The position numbers were made by a program, and so were the translations under genes. DNA of 64,000 nt. Origin: Hyalangium versicolor. GTDB lineage: Bacteria > Myxococcota > Myxococcia > Myxococcales > Myxococcaceae. The notes beneath the pieces were generated by a model. The model was not told the origin of the DNA, did no database searches, and was given only the letters and a program-made list of their open reading frames with translations. Position 1 is the stretch's first letter, and each line of letters begins with the position of its first letter. Shown here one piece after another: positions 34,419 through 42,682 of the stretch. Where the stretch lies: the NCBI RefSeq assembly GCF_020103695.1, contig NZ_JAHXBF010000008.1, positions 372,001-436,000 of the forward strand, in the 5' to 3' direction.

Positions 34419-36239
34419 ATGCTCCGACTCCGACTCGCCCTCGTGCTGGTGGCCCTCGCGGCCACCGCGTGCCGCAGCGCTCCGCAGCCCGCGGAATCCT
34501 CCACTGCCTCGAGCGCTCCGCCGGTGGCCGCCGCTCCCGCCGAGCCCATCCGGCTCACGATTGTCGGCACCAATGATCTGCATGGTTGGATCGCGCCCCT
34601 GCGCACCTCGCTCAAGAACGGGGTGGAGGTTCAGGAGGGGGGCGCTGCCACCCTCGCGGGCTATGTCGCCCGGCTGCGTGCCGACAACCCGAACGGCGTG
34701 CTGTGGCTCGACGGTGGAGACCTCTTCCAGGGAACGCTTGCGTCCAATCTCTCCGAGGGCGCCGTTGTGGTCGACGTGTACAACCGGCTCGGAGTCACGG
34801 CCGCGGCCGTGGGCAACCACGAGTTCGACTATGGCCCTGTGGGCCCCTCCCCGGTGCCCGCGAAGCCCGGAGATGATCCACTGGGCGCGCTCAAGGCCCG
34901 TATCCAACAGGCCCGCTTCCCCATCCTGTCCGCCAACATCCGCGAGGCTGCCAGTGGCCAGCGTCCGGCGTGGCTCGGCAATGACGGCACGCTCCTCGTC
35001 GCCGTCCACGGCGTGCAGGTGGGCATCGTCGGGCTCTCCACTCCGTCCACGCCGACGACCACCAACCCCACCAACGTCGCCTCCCTGCGCTTCGAGCCGC
35101 TGGCTCCCGCCGCCATCGAGGCCGCGAAGAGCCTGCGCGAGCGGGGTGCAGAGATCGTCCTCGGCGTGATGCACGCGGGCGGCAGGTGCCCGAACCTGGC
35201 GAACCCGAGGGACCTGTCCAGCTGTGACATGAAGGATGGGGAGATCTACTCCGCCCTGGACGCGTTGCCCCCGGGCACGCTGGACGCGGTGATTGCCGGG
35301 CACACCCACCAGGCCATGGGCCACTTCCTCCACGACGTGCCCGTCATCGAGACCTACGGACTGGGGCGCTCGTTCGGTTACATCGAGATCTTCGTGGATC
35401 CGACGAGCCACAAGGTGTTGCCCGATCGCACCCTCATCCACGCGGGCATTCCCGTCTGCGCCCAGGTGGATGCGACCAGTGGCACGTGTGACGCTCGCAA
35501 GCTGAAGGACCAGGCGGAGGTGCGGCTCGTGCCCGCGACCTTCCTCGGTGCCCCGGTGGTTCCGGACGCCGACATCCAGACGCTCATCGCCCCGGCGCTC
35601 GCTCGAGTGGAGCAGGAGCAGCACCGCGAGCTGGGCGTCTCCGTTCCGGTGGCCCTCAAGCGCGACTACGCGAACGAGAGCGTGCTCGGGGACTTCATCG
35701 CGGACTCGCTGCGGGAGGCGGCTCGCGCGGACGCGGCGCTGGTGAACCCGGGAGGGCTGCGCGCGGACATTGACGCGGGTCCGCTCACCTTTGGCGATGT
35801 CTACGAGGTGCTTCCCTTCGACAACACCGTGGCCATTGTCACCCTGTCGGGCGAGGAGCTGAAGCGTCTGCTCCAGACGGCCTACGGCGCGAAGAAGGGC
35901 ATCTTCCTGGTTTCGGGGGTCAAGGTGACGCTCGCCCGGTGCCCCGGGCCGGAGCGCTTCCAGGGCGTCACGCTGGCCAATGGCCGGCCGTTGGAGCCTG
36001 CAAAGCTCTACCGCCTGGCCATGCCGGACTTCCTGGCACGGGGTGGGGATGGGCTGGCCCCGGCCCTCGACAAACTCCCCCCCGGCCGCATTGATCTCGG
36101 TCTGAGCCGTCCGGGGACCTTCCGGGATGAGCTGATTGCATACTGGCAGGGCCGCAAGGCGTCGCTCACCGCCCCCTCCCTGGGACGTATCGTCTACGTG
36201 GACAGTGCGGGCGAGTGCCCCCCGGCCCCAACCCCCTGA
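34419..36239 (+). CDS. UshA-type 5'-nucleotidase / metallophosphoesterase lipoprotein
   Basis: Product of 606 residues from ATG 34419; the frame opens at a TTG at 34380 but the signal peptide starts at 34419. LALVLVALAATAC gives a lipobox with Cys near residue 18, so it is a membrane-anchored lipoprotein. The N-terminal metallophosphatase has TNDLHGW, LDGGDLFQGTL, GNHEFDYG, VIAGHTHQAMG, the dinuclear metal ligands of the family; the C-terminal domain has NPGGLRADIDAGPLTFGDVYE and LPFDNTVA, which bind the nucleotide base. It should release phosphate from extracellular nucleotides. It follows the phytase gene by 45 bases on the same strand, a likely phosphate-scavenging pair. Confidence 0.9.
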   Translation: MLRLRLALVLVALAATACRSAPQPAESSTASSAPPVAAAPAEPIRLTIVGTNDLHGWIAPLRTSLKNGVEVQEGGAATLAGYVARLRADNPNGVLWLDGGDLFQGTLASNLSEGAVVVDVYNRLGVTAAAVGNHEFDYGPVGPSPVPAKPGDDPLGALKARIQQARFPILSANIREAASGQRPAWLGNDGTLLVAVHGVQVGIVGLSTPSTPTTTNPTNVASLRFEPLAPAAIEAAKSLRERGAEIVLGVMHAGGRCPNLANPRDLSSCDMKDGEIYSALDALPPGTLDAVIAGHTHQAMGHFLHDVPVIETYGLGRSFGYIEIFVDPTSHKVLPDRTLIHAGIPVCAQVDATSGTCDARKLKDQAEVRLVPATFLGAPVVPDADIQTLIAPALARVEQEQHRELGVSVPVALKRDYANESVLGDFIADSLREAARADAALVNPGGLRADIDAGPLTFGDVYEVLPFDNTVAIVTLSGEELKRLLQTAYGAKKGIFLVSGVKVTLARCPGPERFQGVTLANGRPLEPAKLYRLAMPDFLARGGDGLAPALDKLPPGRIDLGLSRPGTFRDELIAYWQGRKASLTAPSLGRIVYVDSAGECPPAPTP

Positions 36240-36323
36240 GGACAGCACTCCCTGGGAGGTAGGGCCCCTGGAGGGCGCGGGGAGGGGGACGCCCGCAAGT
36301 CGGCGAGATCTCAGTGGAATCGC

Positions 36324-36350
36324 CCCAGGGGCCGATTTTTCGGCCTGGGA
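36324..36350 (+). terminator. hairpin after the 5'-nucleotidase gene
   Basis: GGCCGA (36330-36335) and TCGGCC (36340-36345) pair around a TTTT loop; CCCAGG and CTGGG extend the stem with a two-base bulge. No T-run follows, so termination strength is uncertain. It separates the nucleotidase gene from the small zinc-finger gene. Confidence 0.45.
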
Positions 36351-36464
36351 GCAGTTTCCAAAACCCGATTTCCTTCTTACTCTAGGGCATGCCGTGCTCG
36401 GTCGGAGGGTTCTGTCCGAGCCTGGGAGACCAGGGCACGGTCAGGTCGTTCGGGAGGGATGGAC

Positions 36465-36947
36465 ATGCTTTACAAGGTGACCCCGATGATGGCGCCTCCA
36501 GCGCCTGAGAAGGTCAAGGCGCGCGAGCCGGGTCAGCCGCGCAAGAAGCGCAAGTCGGCGGTCTATGATGCGGACGGGCACGAGGTGCTCATCTCGCTGA
36601 TGTGCCTGAAGTGCCGCACGCTCAAGCCGCTGGCGCAGTTCGGTCTGCGCAAGATGGCGGATGGAGCCATTCGGAACCAGCCATGGTGCCGGACGTGCCG
36701 CTCGGGCGCCGGGACGAAGAAGCCCAAGGGCAAGGCCGCCGAGGCCACGGCGGAGGCTGTCGAGTCCGCCGAGGCTCCCGCTTCCGCGACTGAGGAGACG
36801 GCTGCCGCGCTCCAGGTCATGGCTGCCGAGGCCGAGCTTCCGGAGTCCGCCGTCGCCGATGCCGCGCTGGCGGATGATGCGCTCGCCGAAGCTGTGGCCG
36901 AGGAAGAGCCGAAGGCCGAGCCCGCTCCCGCCCCCACCGAGGGCTGA
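36465..36947 (+). CDS. small four-Cys zinc-finger protein with Ala/Glu-rich tail
   Basis: Product of 160 residues. A basic N-terminus (EKVKAREPGQPRKKRKS) is followed by a zinc ribbon-like unit: CLKC (C47, C50) and CRTC (C75, C78) separated by 24 residues, TLKPLAQFGLRKMADGAIRN. The rest is Ala, Glu and Pro (repeats such as EAVESAEAPASATEE, then EEEPKAEPAPAP) with no fold expected. The basic plus zinc-finger part suggests nucleic-acid binding; this is inference. The ATG at 36465 is better spaced from GGGAGGG (36452-36458) than the ATG at 36459. Convergent with the Hsp70 operon. Confidence 0.7.
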   Translation: MLYKVTPMMAPPAPEKVKAREPGQPRKKRKSAVYDADGHEVLISLMCLKCRTLKPLAQFGLRKMADGAIRNQPWCRTCRSGAGTKKPKGKAAEATAEAVESAEAPASATEETAAALQVMAAEAELPESAVADAALADDALAEAVAEEEPKAEPAPAPTEG

Positions 36948-36986
36948 GCGCTCACGAGCCCGGATTCCCTCTGAGGTGAGAGTTCG

Positions 36987-37051
36987 CTCTCCCCTGCGGG
37001 GAGGGATCTACCCGAGAGGGCACCCCCTGCGGCGCGGAGCCGCCGGGGTGT
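36987..37051. terminator. paired hairpins between convergent genes
   Basis: First hairpin: CTCCCC-TGC-GGGGAG (36989-37003) with two more pairs outside. Second: CACCCC plus GCGGC (from 37021) against GCCGC plus GGGGTG (to about 37050), with a small bulge. They lie between the zinc-finger gene and the stop of the large Hsp70 gene and probably terminate transcription from both sides. Confidence 0.55.
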
Positions 37052-39829
37052 TCACATCGAGAGCCGGAGGCCTGCCGGGAGCGTGTCTCCGAGTGCGCGG
37101 GCCTCATCGGCGGCTTCCAGCGCGAGCACTTCGTTCACCATGCGCACCCAGGTTTCGGCGGCCTTCGCCGCGACGAGCGCCTGGGCCGTGCGAGCCCTGA
37201 TCGCGGGATCGATGTCGCGCGTCCGGTCGCCGGTGAGCCGTGCGAGCTGAGCCGCCGCGAAGGGCGCTCCGTCGATCTTGCGCAGGTCCAGCTCCAGCAA
37301 CAGCGTGAGCCAGGCCTCAGCGGTGGCGATGTCGACGACCTTGTGGCTGCTGCCATAGAGGGGAACACGAGCGCCGAGCCGGCCGAGCGACCAGGCCCAG
37401 GGCCCACCGGACTTCGCCTCGGCGCGGAGCCGGGAGGCCACCCAGCCGCCCAGCTTCGCCTTCTCGGCGGCGGGCAGGTGCTCCAGCGAGGCGGCCGCGC
37501 GCACCATCTCCTCCAGGCCCTCGGGTTGGATGCCCTTGAGCTTGCCGGCGGGCGGGGCATCCGGAGGAACGCGGCGGGCCAGATGGGGCTCGAGATAGGT
37601 CCAGAGCTTGGCCTGCTGCGCTTCGGTGAGGCCGCCGGAGATGCGCCGCCACATGACCCAGAACTCGATCCACACCGCCTTGTCCGTGTGGAACTGCACG
37701 AGTTGATCGAAGAGACCGAACGTCTGCTCCGCGCGCCAGTGATCCAGCGGGTAGCCGAAACCGGGGCGGAGCGTGTAGCCGGCGAGGCTGTAGAAGACGC
37801 GCTCATGATCCGGCGAGCGGCGGCGCTTGCTGGCACCCGCGAACAGGGAGCTCCACAGCTCGCGCAGCACGGGCACGCGCCACGTCTCGCGCGGGCCGAG
37901 CACCTTTTCGAGCGTCTTCGACAGCTGCTTCACGTCCTTGGGGCCGATGGGCAGCGGCTTGTTGCCGTAGACGCGCTCGACGTTCTCCTTCGCTTCGGCG
38001 AAGCGCGCGGGCATGGACTCGGTGACGGTGATGTCCTGGCCCGAGCCCGAGCCGCGGAGTTCGAACTCGAGGCGCCAGCGCTCGTCCGCGACGTTGGAGA
38101 CGCAGAACAGCTCCAGGGTGCCGATCTCCGTGAGCGCGGCGTGGAGGTGCACGGGGACTTCCGCCGTCTTCCCCGATGCTCCCTTGAGGAGCGTGTGGAT
38201 GGGGGGCAGCGGCTTGAGGTCCTCGGCGAGCGGGACGATGTCTCCCGGCTTGTCGATGCGGTCGCTCGTGGTCGAGTACAGGGTGAACTGCACCGGGCGC
38301 CCGAGCGTGAGGGTGAAGGGGCGTTCGCCCAGGTCTACCGATTGGCCCTCCTCGAAGCCGCGGGGGATGAGGCAGAGGACAGGCTGATCGCCGCTGTCCG
38401 CGGGGCGCTCCAGGCCCACGTAGTAGGCGCGTGCCGCGCCGCCGCCGATGCGCAGGCCGTGCCCGCGCCGGACCAGTCCGTAGTAGGCGGCCCCGCGAGC
38501 CACGGCCTTCTCGAGCGAGTCATGGCGCAGCAGGGGGATGCGCGGCGTGCCCGGCCACCACGCGGAGATCGCGTCCACCAGCCGCTCGGAGATGCGGGGC
38601 GAGTTGAAGACGCCTCCATTGAGGAGGATGGCGTCGGGGCGGGGGAGGGCGCCCTCGGAGGGGGGAGTCTCCCCGAGCGCCGCGAAGCCGGCTGCCGCGT
38701 GCTGTCCGAGGAAGGCGGCCAGGTGGCGAGTCACCGCTGCATCCTGGGCATAGGGCAGGCCCAGCTCCTGGAGGGCCATGCGCGCCGCGCGACGAGGCCT
38801 GTCCGCCGGGCCGGAAGTGGGGAAGAAGCCGTCAAGCACCAGTCCTTCGGCCTCTGCGCGCGTCAGCTCTGTGGACAGCGCGCCGCCAAGGAGTCGGCTG
38901 CCCTCGGATACGAGAGAAATGCCGTAGCGCTCCGGAGGGTTGGGACCGAGCAGGGCCTCCTTCGCGGTGCGGGCGGCCTGGATGGCCTGGGTCCACTGGG
39001 TAGCGGACAGGCGGCGGCCATCGGAGAAGAGCTTCTCCTCGACCCGGCGGGCGAGGGCGGCGTCCATGTTGTCGCCACCGAGCATGAGGTGCTCGCCCAC
39101 TGCGAGCCGCCGCAGCATGGGGCCTTCCGGCGAGACGCCCGCGTGGACGAGGGTGAAGTCCGTGGTGCCGCCGCCCACGTCCACCACGAGCACCAGCCGC
39201 ACGTTGGCCAGCACCTTGGCGAGGTCCGTGCGGTGGCGCGCGGTGTAGTCGTAGAAGGCCGCCTGGGGTTCCTCGACAAGGGTGAACTTCTCCAGGCCCG
39301 CCTTGCGCGCCGCGCTCACGGTGAGGGCGCGTGCCGCCTCATCAAAGGAGGCGGGGACAGTGATGACGACCTCCTGCTGGGCGAGAGGGGCCTCCGGGTG
39401 AGCGAAGTCCCACGCTCGAGCCATATGCGAGAGCAACAGGGCGCTGGCCTCGACAGGGGAGACCTTGGCCACATCCGCGGGAGCGCCCCACGGAAGGATG
39501 GGAGCAGAGCGATCGACTCCCGGATGGCACAGCCAGCTCTTCGCGGAGGCGACGAGACGGCCGGGAACTCGCGCGCCCTGCCACCGGGCGAATTCGCCCA
39601 CCACGTTGGGGCCCGCATCGCCCCAGGGGAGCTTCAGCGATTCGCCGGCCAGCTCGTGGCCCGCGGGGACATAGATGCACGAGGGCAGCAGCGAGCGTGG
39701 AGCCACCTCCCCCTGCCGGACGAGCTGGGGGATGGGAAAGTCCTCGATGGGGGCACTCGGACCCCGCGCGGGGTCGATGGATGCGACCGCGCAGTGGGTG
39801 GTGCCCAGATCGATTCCGATGATGCGCAT
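37052..39829 (-). CDS. large Hsp70 family protein with C-terminal extension
   Basis: Product of 925 residues. The N-terminal ATPase domain is clearly Hsp70/actin-like: IGIDLGTTHCAVASID, VVITVPASFDEAARALT, LVEEPQAAFYDY, VLVVDVGGGTTDFTLV, LMLGGDNMDAALA and AILLNGGVFNSP. After a short substrate-domain-like region with VPLAEDLKPLPPIHTLL there are about 350 further helical residues (RVFYSLAGYTLRPGFGYPLDHW, WVMWRRISGGLTEAQQAKLW) that DnaK lacks; they look like the DNA-K-related domain (DUF3731). It is probably an ATP-dependent chaperone with a special client. GGGAGG precedes the ATG. It follows the second Hsp70 gene by 24 bases in one operon with DUF2760. Confidence 0.88.
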   Translation of the reverse strand: MRIIGIDLGTTHCAVASIDPARGPSAPIEDFPIPQLVRQGEVAPRSLLPSCIYVPAGHELAGESLKLPWGDAGPNVVGEFARWQGARVPGRLVASAKSWLCHPGVDRSAPILPWGAPADVAKVSPVEASALLLSHMARAWDFAHPEAPLAQQEVVITVPASFDEAARALTVSAARKAGLEKFTLVEEPQAAFYDYTARHRTDLAKVLANVRLVLVVDVGGGTTDFTLVHAGVSPEGPMLRRLAVGEHLMLGGDNMDAALARRVEEKLFSDGRRLSATQWTQAIQAARTAKEALLGPNPPERYGISLVSEGSRLLGGALSTELTRAEAEGLVLDGFFPTSGPADRPRRAARMALQELGLPYAQDAAVTRHLAAFLGQHAAAGFAALGETPPSEGALPRPDAILLNGGVFNSPRISERLVDAISAWWPGTPRIPLLRHDSLEKAVARGAAYYGLVRRGHGLRIGGGAARAYYVGLERPADSGDQPVLCLIPRGFEEGQSVDLGERPFTLTLGRPVQFTLYSTTSDRIDKPGDIVPLAEDLKPLPPIHTLLKGASGKTAEVPVHLHAALTEIGTLELFCVSNVADERWRLEFELRGSGSGQDITVTESMPARFAEAKENVERVYGNKPLPIGPKDVKQLSKTLEKVLGPRETWRVPVLRELWSSLFAGASKRRRSPDHERVFYSLAGYTLRPGFGYPLDHWRAEQTFGLFDQLVQFHTDKAVWIEFWVMWRRISGGLTEAQQAKLWTYLEPHLARRVPPDAPPAGKLKGIQPEGLEEMVRAAASLEHLPAAEKAKLGGWVASRLRAEAKSGGPWAWSLGRLGARVPLYGSSHKVVDIATAEAWLTLLLELDLRKIDGAPFAAAQLARLTGDRTRDIDPAIRARTAQALVAAKAAETWVRMVNEVLALEAADEARALGDTLPAGLRLSM

Positions 39830-39853
39830 AAACCTCCCGTACCGCGGCGCTTC

Positions 39854-41707
39854 TTACTCCTTCATGCGCACGTTGAGCTCCAGCTTCCAGCGGCCCGAGC
39901 CGTTCTTCTCCAGGCACCGCAACTCCAGGGTGCCCACCTCGGTGACCGCTGCCTGGAGGTTCACGGGCGTCAGGTCTCCATACGGCTGCGGCTGGCCCGG
40001 CAGCGTCGTCTCGATGGGGGCCAGCTCCTCCAGATCCTCCCGGCCGGCCACGTCATCGATCATGGCGCCCACCTTGTCATCGCGGCGGACCGACGAGGCG
40101 AAGAACCGGAACTGGGTGGGCTCGCCCGTGACGAGGCCGAACTCCTGTGGAGGAACGTCGGCCTGTGTGCCTTCCTCCATGCCGAAGGGAGCCACGCACA
40201 GCGCCTTCACCGGAGGCTCCATGCCAGGAACCGCCGGCATCGCCGTCTCCACGCCCACGTAGTACGCCCGAGCCGTGCCGCCGCGAATCCGCAGGCCGTG
40301 CCCCTGGCGCACCCATCCGTAGTACGCCGCGCCGCGCGCTACCGAGAGGTCCAGGTCCGCTCCTTCCAACTCCTTGGCCGGAGCGCCCCCGTCCGCGGTG
40401 AGCCAGCTGTTCAGCACCTCCATGACACGGGCCTTGAGTGGACCCGCCTTGAAGACGCCACCATTGAAGAGGACCGCCGTCGGGTGGAGGAAGGTCTTGC
40501 CGCCCACATCCACCGGAGCATCCGGCGAGGAAGCCAGTGCCTGGGCCTGCCGCGTGAGGAACGCAGCCAGGTGCCGCGTCACCCCGGCATCCTGCGCGTA
40601 CGGCAGTGCCATCTGCGCCAGACCCGTGCGGCGCGCCGTGCGCGGCAACTCCGTCACCGGCGTGGCCGGGAAGAAGCCGTCCGTGAGCAGCTTGTCCAGC
40701 TCCTCTCGGGCCAGCTCCGTGCGCAGTGTGCTTCCAATCAGCGACGAACCCCGGCCCGGGATGGAGATGGGCGCCCGCGCCAGCTTCGGATCTCCGTACA
40801 GCGTCTCCTTCGCCTGCCGACACCCATAGGTCAGCGCGTTGAACTGCCACGCATCCAGCTTCTTGCCCTCGGCAGTCATCCGCTGGTTCAGCGTGTGCGC
40901 CAGCGCCAGGTCCATGTTGTCGCCGCCCAGCAGGATGTGGTCGCCCACCGCCACACGGACCAGCTCCACCTCGCCATCCCGCTCACGCACGGTGATGACC
41001 GAGAAGTCCGAGGTGCCACCGCCCACGTCCACCACCAGGATCACCTCGCCGGGCTTCATCTTCTTCCGGAAGCCCTCGCCCTGCGCCTCCAGCCACGAGT
41101 AGAGCGCGGCCTGCGGCTCCTCCAGCAGCGTCAGGTTCGGAATGCCCGCGGCCTGCGCCGCCTCCAGCGTCAGCTCGCGCGCCGCCGCATCAAAGGATGC
41201 GGGGACGGTGATGATCACGTCCTGCTGGGCCAGCGCATTGCCGGCCTCCTCACGCGTGCGCGCGAACGTGTGGTCCCACGCCTCGCGCATGTGGCGCAGG
41301 TAGCGCGCCGAGGCCTCCAGCGGAGACACCCGCTGCACCTCGGGCGGAGCCTGCCACGGCAGCATCGCCGAGCGCCGGTCCACTCCCGGGTGGCTCAGCC
41401 AGCTCTTCGCCGACGACACCAGCCGCGTGGGCACCTTCGCCCCGTGGGAGCGAGCAAACTCGCCCACCACCGTGGTGGCGTCCGGCTTCCACGGCAGCCC
41501 CAGGCTCCCGGCAGGGAACTCCTGCTCGCCGGCCAGATAGAGGAAGGAGGGCAGCAACGTGCGAGCCTCCAGCGTGCCCGGCGCCGTCAGCTGCGGAATG
41601 GGCAGCATGGACTGCGTCGAGCCCCGAGGCTTGCCGTCCTCCAGGTTGAAGTACGACACCGCGCAGTGCGTGGTGCCCAGATCGATGCCGATCGCGTAGC
41701 GGGCCAT
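39854..41707 (-). CDS. Hsp70 family protein
   Basis: Product of 617 residues, close to DnaK length. RYAIGIDLGTTHCAVSYFN, QDVIITVPASFDAAARELT, LLEEPQAALYSWLEAQGEG, LVVDVGGGTSDFSVITV, LLGGDNMDLALAHTL and VLFNGGVFKAGPL mark the ATPase domain, and the last 150 residues form a short beta domain in place of the DnaK lid: there is no EEVD-like tail. It is similar enough to the following gene in motif order to be a paralogue. Together with DUF2760 (25 bases upstream) it makes a three-gene unit. The client is unknown. Confidence 0.9.
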   Translation of the reverse strand: MARYAIGIDLGTTHCAVSYFNLEDGKPRGSTQSMLPIPQLTAPGTLEARTLLPSFLYLAGEQEFPAGSLGLPWKPDATTVVGEFARSHGAKVPTRLVSSAKSWLSHPGVDRRSAMLPWQAPPEVQRVSPLEASARYLRHMREAWDHTFARTREEAGNALAQQDVIITVPASFDAAARELTLEAAQAAGIPNLTLLEEPQAALYSWLEAQGEGFRKKMKPGEVILVVDVGGGTSDFSVITVRERDGEVELVRVAVGDHILLGGDNMDLALAHTLNQRMTAEGKKLDAWQFNALTYGCRQAKETLYGDPKLARAPISIPGRGSSLIGSTLRTELAREELDKLLTDGFFPATPVTELPRTARRTGLAQMALPYAQDAGVTRHLAAFLTRQAQALASSPDAPVDVGGKTFLHPTAVLFNGGVFKAGPLKARVMEVLNSWLTADGGAPAKELEGADLDLSVARGAAYYGWVRQGHGLRIRGGTARAYYVGVETAMPAVPGMEPPVKALCVAPFGMEEGTQADVPPQEFGLVTGEPTQFRFFASSVRRDDKVGAMIDDVAGREDLEELAPIETTLPGQPQPYGDLTPVNLQAAVTEVGTLELRCLEKNGSGRWKLELNVRMKE

Positions 41708-41732
41708 ACTCGGCGTCAGCTCCTTGCCGAGC

Positions 41733-42326
41733 TCAGGGGAGCTCGACCTCAGCAGGGGCCAGCACGCGCGGATCCAGCGCCGGGCTGACCGTGGGGAACT
41801 TCACCTCCGTCGTCACCCAGCCGTGGTGCTTGAGCGAGCCCGTATAAGGAGGCTGCCCGGCCACGTTGCCGGTGAGGCGGATGCGCTGCGCATCGAAGCC
41901 GGCGGGCACGGGGACGCTCGCCCCCTCGGACTCCGGCAGGATGGGCTTCAGCGCCAGGTACTGCTGCACCACCTTCCGGCACCCCTCGTGGACGATGCGG
42001 GCCGCCGCCCCCACGTCCGCGTCCGGGAACCCCGCCACATTCTCCTGGAGGAAGTCGATGAGCCGGCCCTCCCGCTGCAGCATGGACAACAGCGCCAGCG
42101 CCGAGGCGTGTTCCCGCTCGGGAGGTAGGGCAGGGGGCGGCTCGGGCTTGGGCTCGGGTTTGGGCAGGGCCGGGGTGGCGGGACCCGCCCCCAGCGTGCC
42201 GGCGTCATAGGCCTGGCTCAGCGGGTGGACGGCCTGGGCAAAGGGCCCGGAGACCAGCACCCTCCAGAAGCAGAGGAACGCCAGCCACAAGCGGGCAAAG
42301 AACGAAAGTGATGGCTGCTCGGTCAT
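41733..42326 (-). CDS. DUF2760 domain protein
   Basis: Product of 197 residues from ATG 42324-42326. N-terminal SFFARLWLAFLCFWRVLV is hydrophobic and could be a membrane-associated helix. After a Pro-rich linker (PALPKPEPKPEPPPALPP) the conserved domain follows: ALALLSMLQREGRLIDFLQE, GAAARIVHEGCRKVVQQYL, SVPVPAGFDAQRIRLTGNVA and PPYTGSLKHHGWVTTEVKFP. DUF2760 has no established function and is repeatedly linked to Hsp70 genes of this sort. It is the first gene of the Hsp70 operon. TTGCAA (42355-42360) and TTATCC (complement of 42334-42339), 15 bases apart on the minus strand, might be its promoter. Confidence 0.85.
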   Translation of the reverse strand: MTEQPSLSFFARLWLAFLCFWRVLVSGPFAQAVHPLSQAYDAGTLGAGPATPALPKPEPKPEPPPALPPEREHASALALLSMLQREGRLIDFLQENVAGFPDADVGAAARIVHEGCRKVVQQYLALKPILPESEGASVPVPAGFDAQRIRLTGNVAGQPPYTGSLKHHGWVTTEVKFPTVSPALDPRVLAPAEVELP

Positions 42327-42381
42327 CGGCCCCGGATAACAAAGCCCGGAGCCTTTGCAATTCGGTTGTGGCCAAAATGCA

Positions 42382-42411
42382 AAGGGCCTCACTGTCTCCA
42401 GTGAGGCCCTT
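42382..42411 (-). terminator. terminator of tRNA-Ala
   Basis: A perfect 13-bp stem, AAGGGCCTCACTG (42382-42394) with CAGTGAGGCCCTT (42399-42411), and a 4-base loop. On the minus strand it is followed by TTTGCATTTT. It lies directly behind the tRNA 3' end and ahead of the DUF2760 gene. Confidence 0.85.
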
Positions 42412-42421
42412 CGTCACTTCT

Positions 42422-42497
<76 letters not shown>

Positions 42498-42624
42498 ATA
42501 CCACCCTGTAACCGCCTGCTTGCTGCTCAAAATCGATCAGTTTGGGCGCTGATCAAGTGGAACGGGCAGATACCGGACCCCTGTGAGGCTGTCAAGCGAG
42601 AGGTAGGAATCCTCCTTCTCCCAT

Positions 42625-42653
42625 TTGACGCAGAGCATGGCGGGTGTCATAAA
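42625..42653 (+). promoter_or_regulatory. predicted sigma-70 promoter of the TPR protein gene
   Basis: TTGACG (42625-42630) and CATAAA (42648-42653) are separated by 17 bases, close to consensus, and a start near 42660 would give a leader of about 20 bases before the ATG at 42683. Confidence 0.5.
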
Positions 42654-42682
42654 AACTCTCCTTCCCAGGCGCATCTTCCGGA

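Noticed and set aside
37343..41788. 1,481-codon plus-strand open frame opposite the two Hsp70 genes
   Set aside because: It lies wholly antisense to clearly conserved Hsp70 genes and its product is low-complexity Arg/Leu/Ala/Gly sequence, the usual shadow in very GC-rich DNA.
42535..42554. GATCAG-n8-CTGATC inverted repeat upstream of tRNA-Ala
   Set aside because: Short arms and no extended symmetry; could be a regulator site but nothing else supports it.
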